50,228 bases of DNA, taken from positions 1 through 50,228 of the forward strand of contig RPFO01001669.1 of assembly GCA_009746045.1 (NCBI GenBank). Direction: 5' to 3'. The notes beneath the pieces were generated by a model that saw only the letters and a program-made list of their open reading frames with translations, made no database searches and had not been told where the DNA came from. Below are positions 24,235-33,700 of this stretch, piece by piece (within the stretch, counting starts at the first letter, position 1; each line of letters opens with the position of its first letter). Source of the DNA: Mesostigma viride. Lineage: Eukaryota; Streptophyta; Mesostigmatophyceae; Mesostigmatales; Mesostigmataceae. The position numbers and the translations under genes were made by a program.

Positions 24235-26379
24235 TTAAGGGGACGGCAACTGACGTCGCAAGTCGTCGATCAGAATTTTGAGCTGTCGCGCATCTTTTTC
24301 TCGATTAGCTTGCCATTCCAGTTTTAGAAGTCCGAGCATCTCATCAAGCTCGCGTTTTTCTCGCCTGTCCTGAATCGCGTTTTCCTGTTGTTTGTTTAAC
24401 TCTTCTTGTCGCCTTTCTTGCGCACGACGTTTTAAAACCTCGCTCCTCGCGGCTTTTTCTATTGCGTTATATTTTTCGATCTCCGATTGGCTTAAAGGTT
24501 TTACATTCACTCCGGGTTCGAAGTCATCGCGAGCCTCTACTTCTTCACCTTGAGAAAACTTGAAAGGCCAATTGGTGTCGTTTCTCGGTTGCAGTTGTCG
24601 CGGGGATTCGAGGGGCGTATTCAATTCCTCAAGGTTCTTTTCGACAGCAGATCCGTCGGAAGTAGTCGTAACACTATAAGCATCAGTCCGAGTCCTGAAA
24701 ACTGGGTCTGGAAGCCTGCCAGAAGCAGAAGAAGGCCGTTGTTGCGATGGTTTCGGTCTAGATTTTGTTGCCGCTTCTTTAAGCAGCCTTTCAAAAAGTT
24801 GTTGTCCCGGACTGAAAAGTCTAGATCCCCACAGTTCTTGAGCCTTTTTTGCAGTTTCGGTTGGTGAAGAAGCAACCGCCAACGACACTTGAGGCGTTTT
24901 AAATTCCAAACTACCGACCGCGGGCTTTGTTTCAGCACCCCACGCGTTTTTAGTCACAAACGGTTTTTTAAGTGTTTGATACTCGGATTTTTCAACGGGG
25001 CCTTCAAAAAGGGTTTTAGGGCTAGGCAAATGTGAATCTATGACATCATCTTCTGAAAGGGTTTCGGGACGACGCGAGTCAAGATCTTCCACATATAATG
25101 GTATATCATAGGGGCCAGGCATAGTTTCATTCGTCTCGGCTGCAAAGTTCGCAAGGCGTCTTACACGAACTGGATTGCGTGGAGACTCCTCAGTAAACTG
25201 GCTCGTCACATTGATCCGTTTTGTAGGACCTATAGGACCTAGTAGTTCATCCGTGTATGAATCTTTTCCAAACGACAAAAGAGACGTGACGGGCAGTGGT
25301 TGTATTTGGCGCACTGCTTCTGGCTCTATCTGAAACCGATTTCCCGGGACTCTCCGCACACTTGTGTTCCTAGTATCATTTTGTAGTCCCAAATTAGACA
25401 AATGGCGAAACAGCTGAGATTTCAAATCTCTACGTTCCGCCCAATCAGATGGTGTAACCCGCTCTTGTTCATGTCCTCCGTCGAGATATTCATTCGCGAT
25501 CGGTGAAGGAGATTCCATCGCGATCGGTAAAGGATCCTGCCATGCAGTTTTTACTCTTGGAGGTTTCGGTGACAGGGACACTCCGAGTTGATCCGACGAA
25601 GACACGTCAAGGTCAGCATCTAGAGTTACAGCGTCGTCAATATCCGCATCTTCGATACCACCCATCCACGCCGCCGATTCTCTAAAGTCTCTATTTTCAT
25701 TGCTTCTACTCTTTCCAGTATTTGATCCGTTGTTTGTGTTTTTCAGTGCTGTCACCAGAACCTTTGAGCGAGCAGGAGTTTTCTTTTCGTACGGTTTGGC
25801 TACAATTTGTCTCGCCGGGGGGATCATTTGCGGCCCGCGAGGCTGATTGATATCATACGTGCCCGGTTCAGTCGATATTGCTCTCACCCGTTCAGGGTCA
25901 GAAAGTTCTCCGTCCTCGCTCAGGACGTCTTGACTCTCTTCATCTGACAAAGTGCTTCGGTCCTCGTTATCGGAATTGGATGGTGTAATTAACGCAGATG
26001 TGTCCGCAGATTCGTAACTTGAGGCATATTCTACTTCGGAGTCGCTGACTGACGATACCGAATCATCACTTACTTCTACTTCCGGTAAACTGCCTTCTTC
26101 GCCCTCTTTTTCACGGAAACGTCCATAAACGTGCGTATAAGTCCCGTTTTTTGCGCCTTTCGTTTCTCCTGCGACTGGTTCTCTTACTGGGTCAGTTCCC
26201 ACACCTGCCTCGCGTACAAGTACGTACCTCGGTTTAGGAATTCCTAGCGGATCAGTCGCGGCGGGGTAAAACCACTGTTCTCCTCCTACGAAAAAACCTG
26301 GCCCGTGCATCGGGTAAGGCAACAAAGGATTAGACAAGTACATCTGCACGTACGAGTATGGATCCGCGTATAGCAACAT
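24235..26379 (-). CDS. large disordered protein with shared N-terminal tag, 714 aa
   Basis: The Met at 26379 (MLLYADPYSY) is preferred: the minus-strand sequence just before it is a long A/T-rich tract (ttttttattattc), while the frame upstream to 26502 has no protein-like features. Residues about 15-32 contain NPLLPYPMHGPGFFVG. A related N-terminal block occurs in the proteins starting at 27994 and 30740. The middle is acidic, Ser/Glu-rich and disordered. The end is a highly charged coiled coil (AARSEVLKRRAQERRQEELN onward). It could be a virion scaffold or tegument-like protein. No frameshift over 2.1 kb. Confidence 0.75.
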   Translation of the reverse strand: MLLYADPYSYVQMYLSNPLLPYPMHGPGFFVGGEQWFYPAATDPLGIPKPRYVLVREAGVGTDPVREPVAGETKGAKNGTYTHVYGRFREKEGEEGSLPEVEVSDDSVSSVSDSEVEYASSYESADTSALITPSNSDNEDRSTLSDEESQDVLSEDGELSDPERVRAISTEPGTYDINQPRGPQMIPPARQIVAKPYEKKTPARSKVLVTALKNTNNGSNTGKSRSNENRDFRESAAWMGGIEDADIDDAVTLDADLDVSSSDQLGVSLSPKPPRVKTAWQDPLPIAMESPSPIANEYLDGGHEQERVTPSDWAERRDLKSQLFRHLSNLGLQNDTRNTSVRRVPGNRFQIEPEAVRQIQPLPVTSLLSFGKDSYTDELLGPIGPTKRINVTSQFTEESPRNPVRVRRLANFAAETNETMPGPYDIPLYVEDLDSRRPETLSEDDVIDSHLPSPKTLFEGPVEKSEYQTLKKPFVTKNAWGAETKPAVGSLEFKTPQVSLAVASSPTETAKKAQELWGSRLFSPGQQLFERLLKEAATKSRPKPSQQRPSSASGRLPDPVFRTRTDAYSVTTTSDGSAVEKNLEELNTPLESPRQLQPRNDTNWPFKFSQGEEVEARDDFEPGVNVKPLSQSEIEKYNAIEKAARSEVLKRRAQERRQEELNKQQENAIQDRREKRELDEMLGLLKLEWQANREKDARQLKILIDDLRRQLPSP

Positions 26380-26518
26380 GCAACTTTCTTTCTTTATTGA
26401 ATAATAAAAAACCCTCTCGTCATGAGGTGCAAAGGCACGACCCATTGCAACCGGAGGTGCAAGTTTCAAGCGAGGCCGATGAGAGTCACGTGCGGAAAAC
26501 ATTCCAGAACGAGAAAGT

Positions 26519-27616
26519 CTAAATCGTGATGCCGTTCACCCAATCGGATCTAACCCCATCGCGCCTCTTGTTCCTGAAAAACTTCAGGCCGAAAGGTTCG
26601 AACAATGTGCGTAAGTCTTCATTTGTCACCGCGTTCTTCCTGTTAGACACGTCTTCTCCACAAAAATCGACTAAAAAAGCCTGGCGAAAATCTTTCATTT
26701 TCACCCACGCCTCCGGGTCCTGCTTGACGTTTTCGAGCTGCATGAACTCCGCGGCCTTTGTCGTGTACACCGACTCGATCTCGCTCGAAGACTCCTCCTC
26801 GCTCTCCGTATGACGCCTCTTGTCCGTCGATCGCAAAAGAGCGTCCCATCGTTGCCACCGCAAAGTTTCTTGGAAAAAGTCGCCTGACCTCGACCGCCGA
26901 AACTGGGCGTTGTGGCTGTATATCTTCTCGCTCAACGCCGCCCTGTGGTCGACAATCCAATCACGGACCGCCTCGGGGACAGACACCCCGTTCTCCGCCA
27001 TCGCCGTCACGAGCCCGTGGAGATGAGAAGTGCGGTACCGCTCCTCGGTCGTAAGGTTGTTAACCCCCGTCCTGTCGAATGCGTCTATGATCTCGTTCAA
27101 GACCTCGTCCGAAACCAGGTCTCCAGCGTATTTCATGAGCGCATTCGTCACGAGAGACAACCTCGTCTTCCCGCAGAAAACACGGAAATCGCAACGATCC
27201 GGGTCCGGGTCCTCGAGCGACACAGACTCGGTGCACGCGTCCTTCAGATCGCGAGACCCGTTCACGCTAAAACCCGACGTCCTCTTCGAACCCAATCCAC
27301 CGCCCGTCGAGAACCCATAGCGATCGAACAAGGCGTTCCAAAACCACTTGTCCTCTTGAAACCTCGAAAAGTGGTCGTACCTGGCGAAATTGCGATCTTC
27401 GAGAAAGTCGGAAAACGCATCGAACACTCGTTCTGTAGAAGCAGAAAGCGTGGGACCTTTGTTCACGCGTTTCGAGTCCACGAAGTCGGAGAAAACGTGA
27501 GCGTGCAACCGCTCCTCCTCTGTAAGATCCCGATACAAGGGTGCCGAAAGGGCGGCGAGGAGCGTTTCGGGCCCGCACGCCTCGTCGCAAGAAACGCGTT
27601 TGACCATCACGCGCAC
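26519..27616 (-). CDS. unknown protein with primase-helicase-like C-terminal segment, main fragment
   Basis: A soluble protein of about 360 residues in this frame. The last 60 residues (from AFLVDFCGEDVSNRKNAVT to RSDWVNGITI) resemble the winged-helix-like end found after many viral primase-helicase domains, with Gly-Leu-Lys-Phe-Phe and a Trp-x-x-Gly ending. I see no Walker motifs, so this is not an intact helicase. Internal ATG at 27607, GTG at 27616. The frame upstream (27607-27944) appears to be its N-terminus in another frame. Not confidently assigned. Confidence 0.6.
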   Translation of the reverse strand: MRVMVKRVSCDEACGPETLLAALSAPLYRDLTEEERLHAHVFSDFVDSKRVNKGPTLSASTERVFDAFSDFLEDRNFARYDHFSRFQEDKWFWNALFDRYGFSTGGGLGSKRTSGFSVNGSRDLKDACTESVSLEDPDPDRCDFRVFCGKTRLSLVTNALMKYAGDLVSDEVLNEIIDAFDRTGVNNLTTEERYRTSHLHGLVTAMAENGVSVPEAVRDWIVDHRAALSEKIYSHNAQFRRSRSGDFFQETLRWQRWDALLRSTDKRRHTESEEESSSEIESVYTTKAAEFMQLENVKQDPEAWVKMKDFRQAFLVDFCGEDVSNRKNAVTNEDLRTLFEPFGLKFFRNKRRDGVRSDWVNGITI

Positions 27617-27944
27617 AAAGCCGGGCTGCGAATGACAAGTTTCCCGTCCGATAAAGTCGGCAACCGCGGTGGACTCACGGCCTCTGCGTCACGATGAGCT
27701 CGGACATAATAACGGATCGCATAAGCGAGCTTGGCAACGCGCGCGTCGTTTTCAGGACACAGCTCTTCGATTACGTGATCCGCCAAGCGCAAACAGCCTT
27801 TCAACACGGCCTCGAAGTCTTCCTCTAGAAACTTCTCTTCACAAGCGCGCGGGCGGCCTGACACAAGAGATGCACAAGGTCGCAATGGGGGTCGTCGAGA
27901 ATGGAACACGAGAGTCCGTCAATGGTCTTCAACACCTTTTCCAT
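27607..27944 (-). CDS. N-terminal part of the gene at 26519-27616 (frameshifted)
   Basis: A minus-strand ATG at 27944 opens a frame (MEKVLKTIDGLSCSILDD) that stops near 27838. A second frame then carries helical sequence (FLEEDFEAVLKGCLRLADHV) to a TGA at 27607-27609, which overlaps the ATG of the main fragment. The protein-like sequence passes from frame to frame without a gap, as in a gene with two one-base errors. It could instead be a small separate gene. Divergent from the gene starting at 27994, with a 49 bp shared promoter region. Confidence 0.5.
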
Positions 27945-27993
27945 CTCCTCTCTCTGTCAAAGAAACGAAGAAATGTTCTTCGCCTTAGTATAA

Positions 27994-28485
27994 ATGCAAA
28001 ACCCGTACCGCTTCAGTCGAGAATCGAATGTGTTTGTCCCGAACTTTCAGCGGGCGTCTTACCCGTTGGCGTATGGCGCGTCTCTCAATCCGTACTTAGC
28101 AGGATCGGTTCACGGGCCGGGATTTAACATCGGCGATGTCGACGCTGTATCCTCGAGCGTGTCTCTCCCCGCTCCCGCCTCGAGCACGTCTGTCTCACCC
28201 GCGCCGTCGCAGCCGACCAGCCCAAAATCGGATACTTCTTCGTCTAGTTCCGCTTCCTCGTCGGCAAGTCCGGCTTCGAGTGCCTCTTCGTCGCCTAAAG
28301 CGTCGCCTAATACTTCGCCTAAAGCGCTTTCAGGATCCCCGGGAATGACGTCAGAAATAGGTCTGACGAAGACGAATATCTCAAAGAAGCCAAAGCAGCC
28401 GTCGATTCGGGTCAACAAACTAAATACTTTGAAGAGATCGAACAAGCATTCAAAAATCTTCCGATTTTGCACAATCAAAAAATAG
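27994..28485 (+). CDS. tagged low-complexity/coiled-coil protein, N-terminal fragment
   Basis: Starts MQNPYRFSRESNVF at an ATG overlapping a TATAA (gtataaATG). Residues about 25-45 contain SLNPYLAGSVHGPGFNIG, the same tag block as in the proteins starting at 26379 and 30740. A Ser/Pro/Ala-rich disordered stretch follows (28140-28335). After about 28340 this frame turns into unlikely sequence, while a neighbouring frame between about 28340 and 28475 is acidic and helical (EDEYLKEAKAAVDSGQQ). A one-base error in the C4/G3 stretch there is likely. First of six or seven pieces of one gene extending to 30686. Confidence 0.7.
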   Translation: MQNPYRFSRESNVFVPNFQRASYPLAYGASLNPYLAGSVHGPGFNIGDVDAVSSSVSLPAPASSTSVSPAPSQPTSPKSDTSSSSSASSSASPASSASSSPKASPNTSPKALSGSPGMTSEIGLTKTNISKKPKQPSIRVNKLNTLKRSNKHSKIFRFCTIKK

Positions 28486-28519
28486 CATATCTCAAAATCT
28501 CCAAAATAGAGCGGAGGCA

Positions 28520-29452
28520 ATGTGGAACTTTCCTGAGGCGACGAACGCTGAACAAATGAACAAATCTGTAGTCCTGGGAGAGACGGCCAGGTTACTGGCA
28601 GAAACAACCGGTAAACCACTATTCAAATTCGACATGTCAACGCTTCGAAATTTGGATTATGATCAAATTCTGGAAACGGCCAAAGAGTTAGTGAAGGATA
28701 ATGATTTTGAAGAACTTTTTGCCTTGGAAGATATATTAGAAAAGTACCGCGCTCGCAAGTCCGACCTTTCTGCCTCAGGGGGTGCGCTTACAGATCAGAA
28801 TCTGAGAGACGCCCTTAAAACTACCCTCGCAAATTCAGCAGGCGACGATGTCGAGAATCTAGGGTCAATTTACGAAGCTGACAAAAATCAGACGTCTTCG
28901 AGTCCATCGTTCGCGAACCCATACCAGTCCAAGCAATCCGCTTCGACCTCCGCGGCCTCTGCGGTAAACGAGTCTGAATTCATGGATATATCTCGACCTA
29001 GCAATTTTAATTACGCGACACAACCGAAATACGGGTACAGAATATCTATTCCTTCCCCGAAAGAAAGAGCGGATTATGCAATTAAATATGCAAAAGAAGC
29101 GCAAGAAGCAAAATGGTTGATGCGTGCTTTGAACGAGGGACTGGCACCACTTTCTTCCATCTACGAGAGCGCGAGCGCCTTTTTAACAAACGAACGAGCA
29201 AACATGATCGACGGAGAAGTAATTGATAATCTTTTTGCAATCCAACAGGCATCGTCACTTTTAGAACAAGCGCGGAACCAAGGCGTCAAAAACTTACTTG
29301 TATCTCATCCTGACAGCCTTGACACGATTGAAAAACTAGTTGCTTCTAACCCAAATCACTTGCAGACTGTCCGCGACGTTAGAAGGCACCAAAACATACC
29401 AGGCGTGGACCGTGACGCTTTTGTTGCAATACGAGACGCTGCAAGATCCTGA
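28520..29452 (+). CDS. tagged coiled-coil protein, second large fragment
   Basis: Meaningful sequence begins near 28475, after an A6 run, before the first Met at 28520 (MWNFPEATNAEQM). It is helical, rich in Ala, Glu, Asn and Leu, with no membrane segment or known domain. It includes ADYAIKYAKEAQEAKWLMRA and repeated Asn-Pro helix caps. The frame stops at 29452; the next frame picks up with equally helical sequence, so a one-base error at the AA run near 29442 is likely. Confidence 0.65.
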   Translation: MWNFPEATNAEQMNKSVVLGETARLLAETTGKPLFKFDMSTLRNLDYDQILETAKELVKDNDFEELFALEDILEKYRARKSDLSASGGALTDQNLRDALKTTLANSAGDDVENLGSIYEADKNQTSSSPSFANPYQSKQSASTSAASAVNESEFMDISRPSNFNYATQPKYGYRISIPSPKERADYAIKYAKEAQEAKWLMRALNEGLAPLSSIYESASAFLTNERANMIDGEVIDNLFAIQQASSLLEQARNQGVKNLLVSHPDSLDTIEKLVASNPNHLQTVRDVRRHQNIPGVDRDAFVAIRDAARS

Positions 29453-29472
29453 ACGCGATAAACAGAGAAGGG

Positions 29473-29724
29473 GTGAAAAATGTTGACGAACACGAGATTG
29501 ACCGAATCGCGCGTAATGTGAATCCCGCAGACTTCTTTAAACAAATAAAGCCGTTTCTCACGAGCGATCAAAAACGCCACGTGGCGCAAGTTCTTTGGGG
29601 TTCAAATTTCGATACAACAGAATCGACCGACCACGAACAGGATTACCTCGATCAACCAATCCGACGTCTTCATCAAGACCACTCAGTGCTCGGACCGAGG
29701 CAAACAGATCTAACGTCGACATGA
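29473..29724 (+). CDS. tagged coiled-coil protein, third fragment
   Basis: Begins in open frame near 29440 (GTG at 29473, KNVDEHEIDRIARNVNPADF). Helical and charged to about 29660, then shifts: the other frame reads a Ser/Arg-rich linker leading to MTDLKNAKEVLG at 29721. A fragment, not an independent gene. Confidence 0.5.
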   Translation: MKNVDEHEIDRIARNVNPADFFKQIKPFLTSDQKRHVAQVLWGSNFDTTESTDHEQDYLDQPIRRLHQDHSVLGPRQTDLTST

Positions 29725-29876
29725 CAGATTTGAAAAATGCAAAGGAGGTATTGGGTAGACTTGTTGAAGCCGCTTTCCAGAAAAGTTCAGTCGAGTCTAC
29801 ATTGAAAGACTATGTGGCAGACAATCCAGCACCCACCCCCGTCCCAGAAGTCCCCCCCCGCCCCCCCCGTCCCTAA
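29721..29876 (+). CDS. tagged coiled-coil protein, fourth fragment
   Basis: Frame from about 29665, with an internal ATG at 29721 (MTDLKNAKEVLGRLVEAA). It ends in a Pro-rich tract over the C-run at 29850-29872, where the sequence changes frame again (ccccccccgcccccccc). Very prone to length errors; fragment only. Confidence 0.45.
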   Translation: MTDLKNAKEVLGRLVEAAFQKSSVESTLKDYVADNPAPTPVPEVPPRPPRP

Positions 29877-30417
29877 ATCCCCCCTTCCTTCACCGGATCA
29901 GGTGCAAACAACAACACAAAATGATGCAAACTCCCAAGTTCAAAATACAGAATCACGAATTTCAGTTGACGCTCTAAAACAAGGTGCATCAAAACTTAAA
30001 AAGGCACCAGAAGCGGCCTCTAAACGTCCAACAACACTTGTCGACGTTAATATTTTACAAAGCGTGCAACTCAAAAAAGCGAACACGCGCCCTGAAACAA
30101 CTAGAGAAACGATGTTGGAAAAAAGAATATCAACACTAATACAAAATATTGAAGATCTGCCTGGGACAAAGGAAAAACGATTTCAAGAAGCTGTGTCGAA
30201 CGGCTTTACGGGCGATAAAGATTGGTTAAAACAACAAATAGATGAAGATAATAAAGAAAGAGAACAAAGGTATAAAAAAGAGCTCAAAGAAGCCGAAGAA
30301 GAGTTAAAATTAATAGGACGTAAAACCAGTGGAAAAACGATCTTGGAAGAAAATATATCAGCTCTCCAAAAAATCTTGAAGATCTGCCTAACATACAGGC
30401 AAAACTTTTCGAAATAG
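29812..30417 (+). CDS. tagged coiled-coil protein, fifth fragment with internal repeat
   Basis: True frame from about 29870. After a Pro/Gln-rich linker it becomes a long, highly charged coiled coil. The block STLIQNIEDLPGTKEKRF with TGDKDWLKQQIDED is repeated, diverged, in the following fragment (NLEDLPNIQAKLF with TGDKEEIKQRIDAD), so the coiled coil contains a duplicated unit of about 65 residues. Frame lost at an A6 run near 30368-30373. Confidence 0.6.
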   Translation: MWQTIQHPPPSQKSPPAPPVPKSPLPSPDQVQTTTQNDANSQVQNTESRISVDALKQGASKLKKAPEAASKRPTTLVDVNILQSVQLKKANTRPETTRETMLEKRISTLIQNIEDLPGTKEKRFQEAVSNGFTGDKDWLKQQIDEDNKEREQRYKKELKEAEEELKLIGRKTSGKTILEENISALQKILKICLTYRQNFSK

Positions 30418-30686
30418 CTAAGTCGAACAACCCTACAGGCGATAAAGAAGAGATAAAACAACGAATAGATGCAGATATAATGGAAATAGAAAAAACATTC
30501 AAAAAAGAACTCGAAGAATCCAACAAGACGTTACAAGCATTAGTACGTGCCGAACAAGTGAAAGAAATGAAAGCACGAGAGTTGGCCAAGTTACAGGCGC
30601 TACGGAAGCAAATCATCCGCAAGATAGTGATGATGAGGAAGTATGGTAATGGTTCCTGCATTGCGAATCGAGCGTCTTTACGATGA
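30373..30686 (+). CDS. tagged coiled-coil protein, C-terminal fragment
   Basis: Second copy of the coiled-coil repeat, then a Lys/Glu/Ala helix (KELEESNKTLQALVRAEQV) to a stop at 30684-30686. The last 27 residues are basic in this frame. In the neighbouring frame the same DNA gives an acidic tail ending DSDDEEVW with a stop near 30648, so the real C-terminus is uncertain. Confidence 0.5.
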
Positions 30687-30739
30687 AAGCCCTTCAATTA
30701 TTTATGCTTCCATATAGGTAAAAAGACTTGAAACGTCCC

Positions 30740-33700
30740 ATGTCTTTTCCGGATCTGGCATTTCTGTTATCTCGTTACTCTGGTCTGAAAAACCCCTATC
30801 TGGCTACAAAACACTACGGCAGCGGCGATTTTATCGGATACACCTTCGAAGACGCCGTTTCAACGCCCAAATCAATAGCGACGAGCTCCACGGCTGGCAA
30901 AGGATCCGGAGGTTCAAGACCCGCGTCCCCAGTCGGCGCGTCTGGGTCTGGCTCGCCGACGATGAAACCAACCGGGGGTTCAAGACCCGCGTCCCCACGT
31001 TCTGACTCGCCGAGAATGAAAGCGTCCGATGGTTCAAAACCCGCGTCCAAAGCAGAGTCTGACTCGGAGACGACGAAAGCATCCGATGGTCCAATACCCC
31101 AATCGGCGTCTACTGATCACAAACCTGAATTGCCCGAGAAAAAAGCCCCGCACCGAGAACCCGGAGTCGAAAATCCAACATCCGAATTGAAAAAAGATAA
31201 ATCAAGCGCGTCTGCGGACCCCTCCCACACTATCGCAGGACCGAGCGAGCCAGAACTCAAATTACCTGAAGAGACACCCAAAGCCCCTGAATCGTTTTCA
31301 TTGCCTGTAGACGTGTCAAAAAATAAACCTTTAAAGACACAGGATGTCTCGGCAAACCCATTTGGTGCAAACGTTTCCCTAGAAACAGAAAACGAGCGAA
31401 AGGAGGGGGGGTCCACACCGAAACCGAAAGACGGGGTAGTCCCTCCCTCTTACATAACATTTGAAATACCCGAATTTTCCATCACTAAAGACGAGGAGGA
31501 TATAGAAATCCAAGCTAAAAAGTTTATCCATACGGGACACGTCCAACTCGATAAAGCTTACAAAGATGCGATCCTAAAAACCGAAAATGCGCGTTCCTCC
31601 TTAACAAGCGCTTTCTCAAATCCAAGATCCACTTGGGAAAGCGTGGCAACTACTCTTGGGACCGAAATGGGCAGCTTTTTAGACGCGAAAGAGTCGCTGG
31701 AAGAAGATGCAAAGTACATAGTGTCAAAATTTCCGTTCTTGAATAATAAGGCAGATTTACTCATAAAATCCATTTCAGATATAGGAAAAGATGCGATATC
31801 GGGTGCAAACACGGAATTTTCAAACCGCTTTGTAAAAACCGATCCAAAATTAAACAAGGAGGAACGAGGCAAAATATTGGAAAAGAGATACAAACGTTCC
31901 GAAGAGATCACAACGGACCTTTTCAACAAACGAAACAGCCGCATAGCTGGCTCAAAAAACAAAACCAGCCCGCTATTAGAATCAGAAGCCGCTGGAAAGG
32001 CCCTCATAAAAGAAGCCCATCCGGACTACACTAAAAGAGTCGTTGCTTTAATGAAAAGTCAACAAGAAGCTCTCCGCTCTATCGCTACAAAAAAGGAGTA
32101 TCAGCATCCCGATAACCTTAAAGCTATACAAGAATTAGTTGAAAATATCGATAAAGCACTTGAACAAGCTCAAAGCTCTGCTGCTAATTTACCCGCGGAA
32201 GACTCTCCACCTTCTGCTCCAAACCCAGGTCCACCAAGGGCACCCAAAGTTCCGCTAAGGGCACCCCCCGGTCCACCGAATCCAAAAATCTTTCAAAAAA
32301 ACAATCTACAAGATTCAAAGGAACCCGCCGCTGTCGACACAGGTCCACAATATAAATACCAGAATGCTTATCTGGCGAAGTACGCTCACCTTCCGGTGAA
32401 GGAGGCGAGAAAAATGTGGTGGGAAATCCATGACGGTCTCCCGTTTCGTCTTAATGCCGACGAATGGAAAGAGTACAAGGAGTACGATGAATGGAAGGTA
32501 CAAAAGCTAGAACAAAACAAGCGCGAAAGGGAAGAAGCAAGAAAAAAAAGAGAAGAGGTAAAACGGACCCCTGAAGAAACAGACAGGGTCCAAAGGGCGA
32601 TTCAAGGAGACTTTGACGCAATCAAACCTAGGGACAAGCTGACACCACAGGAGGCAGTGCAAGTAGCGTATGCGTTACTTGCAGCAGCCGCAAGGACGAA
32701 CGACCGCTTCGACGACCCCACGTACAACGAAGAACTAGCAAAGGCGAGATTTCAGACGAAACCGAAACCTTACTCGGAACTCATGAAGAACATAAAATCG
32801 CAGTTAGAGTCTGATAGCAAAAAACCGGATAAAGCTTGGAAAAAAATCAACACCGTTGATGTAAAACCGTTTCCTGAAAAATCCGAAGGGTACACTGATT
32901 TTTACGTCCATCCAAGTGTCCTTCGTAGCTTATTTTCTGGCGTTTCCGAAATAGAGAACGAGACCGCTTCAGAATCGACCTACAAGGACCTCTCCTTGCA
33001 ACTAATCAGGGGAATAAAAGAGATGCGAGAGACGGATGGCAGGGATACTTTTTGGACAGATATTCCCGCTAAAAAGCTCGATATAAATGCCTTTGGAACC
33101 ATGCGCGAAGAAATGAAAAAATCTATAAACCCTCGAGCTCTCATGAGATACGTCGTTTCGAATAAGGGACAGATACCTTTTCGGGAAGTAGGCGCCAAAC
33201 CGAAAATGACTCTACTTTTGACAGAGCCGGTTTTGGAAAAGGTCAAAGAGATACTAGGGGACGAACAGCCCGGAGACAACGAGTTAGTTTTTCGTTACTC
33301 TACTGCTTCACCGGGGCTTCCCTCGGATATAAACACTTTCGTTCCCATTCGTCACGACCCGAGCATATTTGGGTCTGCCGCCATGCCTGGCGAAGGAGGT
33401 AAAGCTCCGCCTCCCCCGCCCAACGGCCCACCTAAGCTTCCGCCCAACGGCCCACCTAAGCTTCCGCCCGGCCCACCTAAGCCTCCGCCCGGCGGTCTAC
33501 CCGCTTTGGGGAGCGCACCAGCAAAAAAGGTGATCGATCCGATGGAAGCGCGTCGAAAAAGGGAAAAGACCGGAGTAGACATGCTTTTTCAAGAGATCAA
33601 AGATGCGTTCGTATCCCAGCTCATCGAAGAACTCGTATCAGCAAAAGCAGAAGGACACGACCAAACAATCAGAAATACGCTTGACGCAAAGTACACAAGT

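Noticed and set aside
33416-33500. WH2/WASP-like actin-nucleating region in the 1,321 aa protein
   Set aside because: The proline repeats are suggestive, but no WH2 motif (L-x-x-I ... LKKV) could be found after them.
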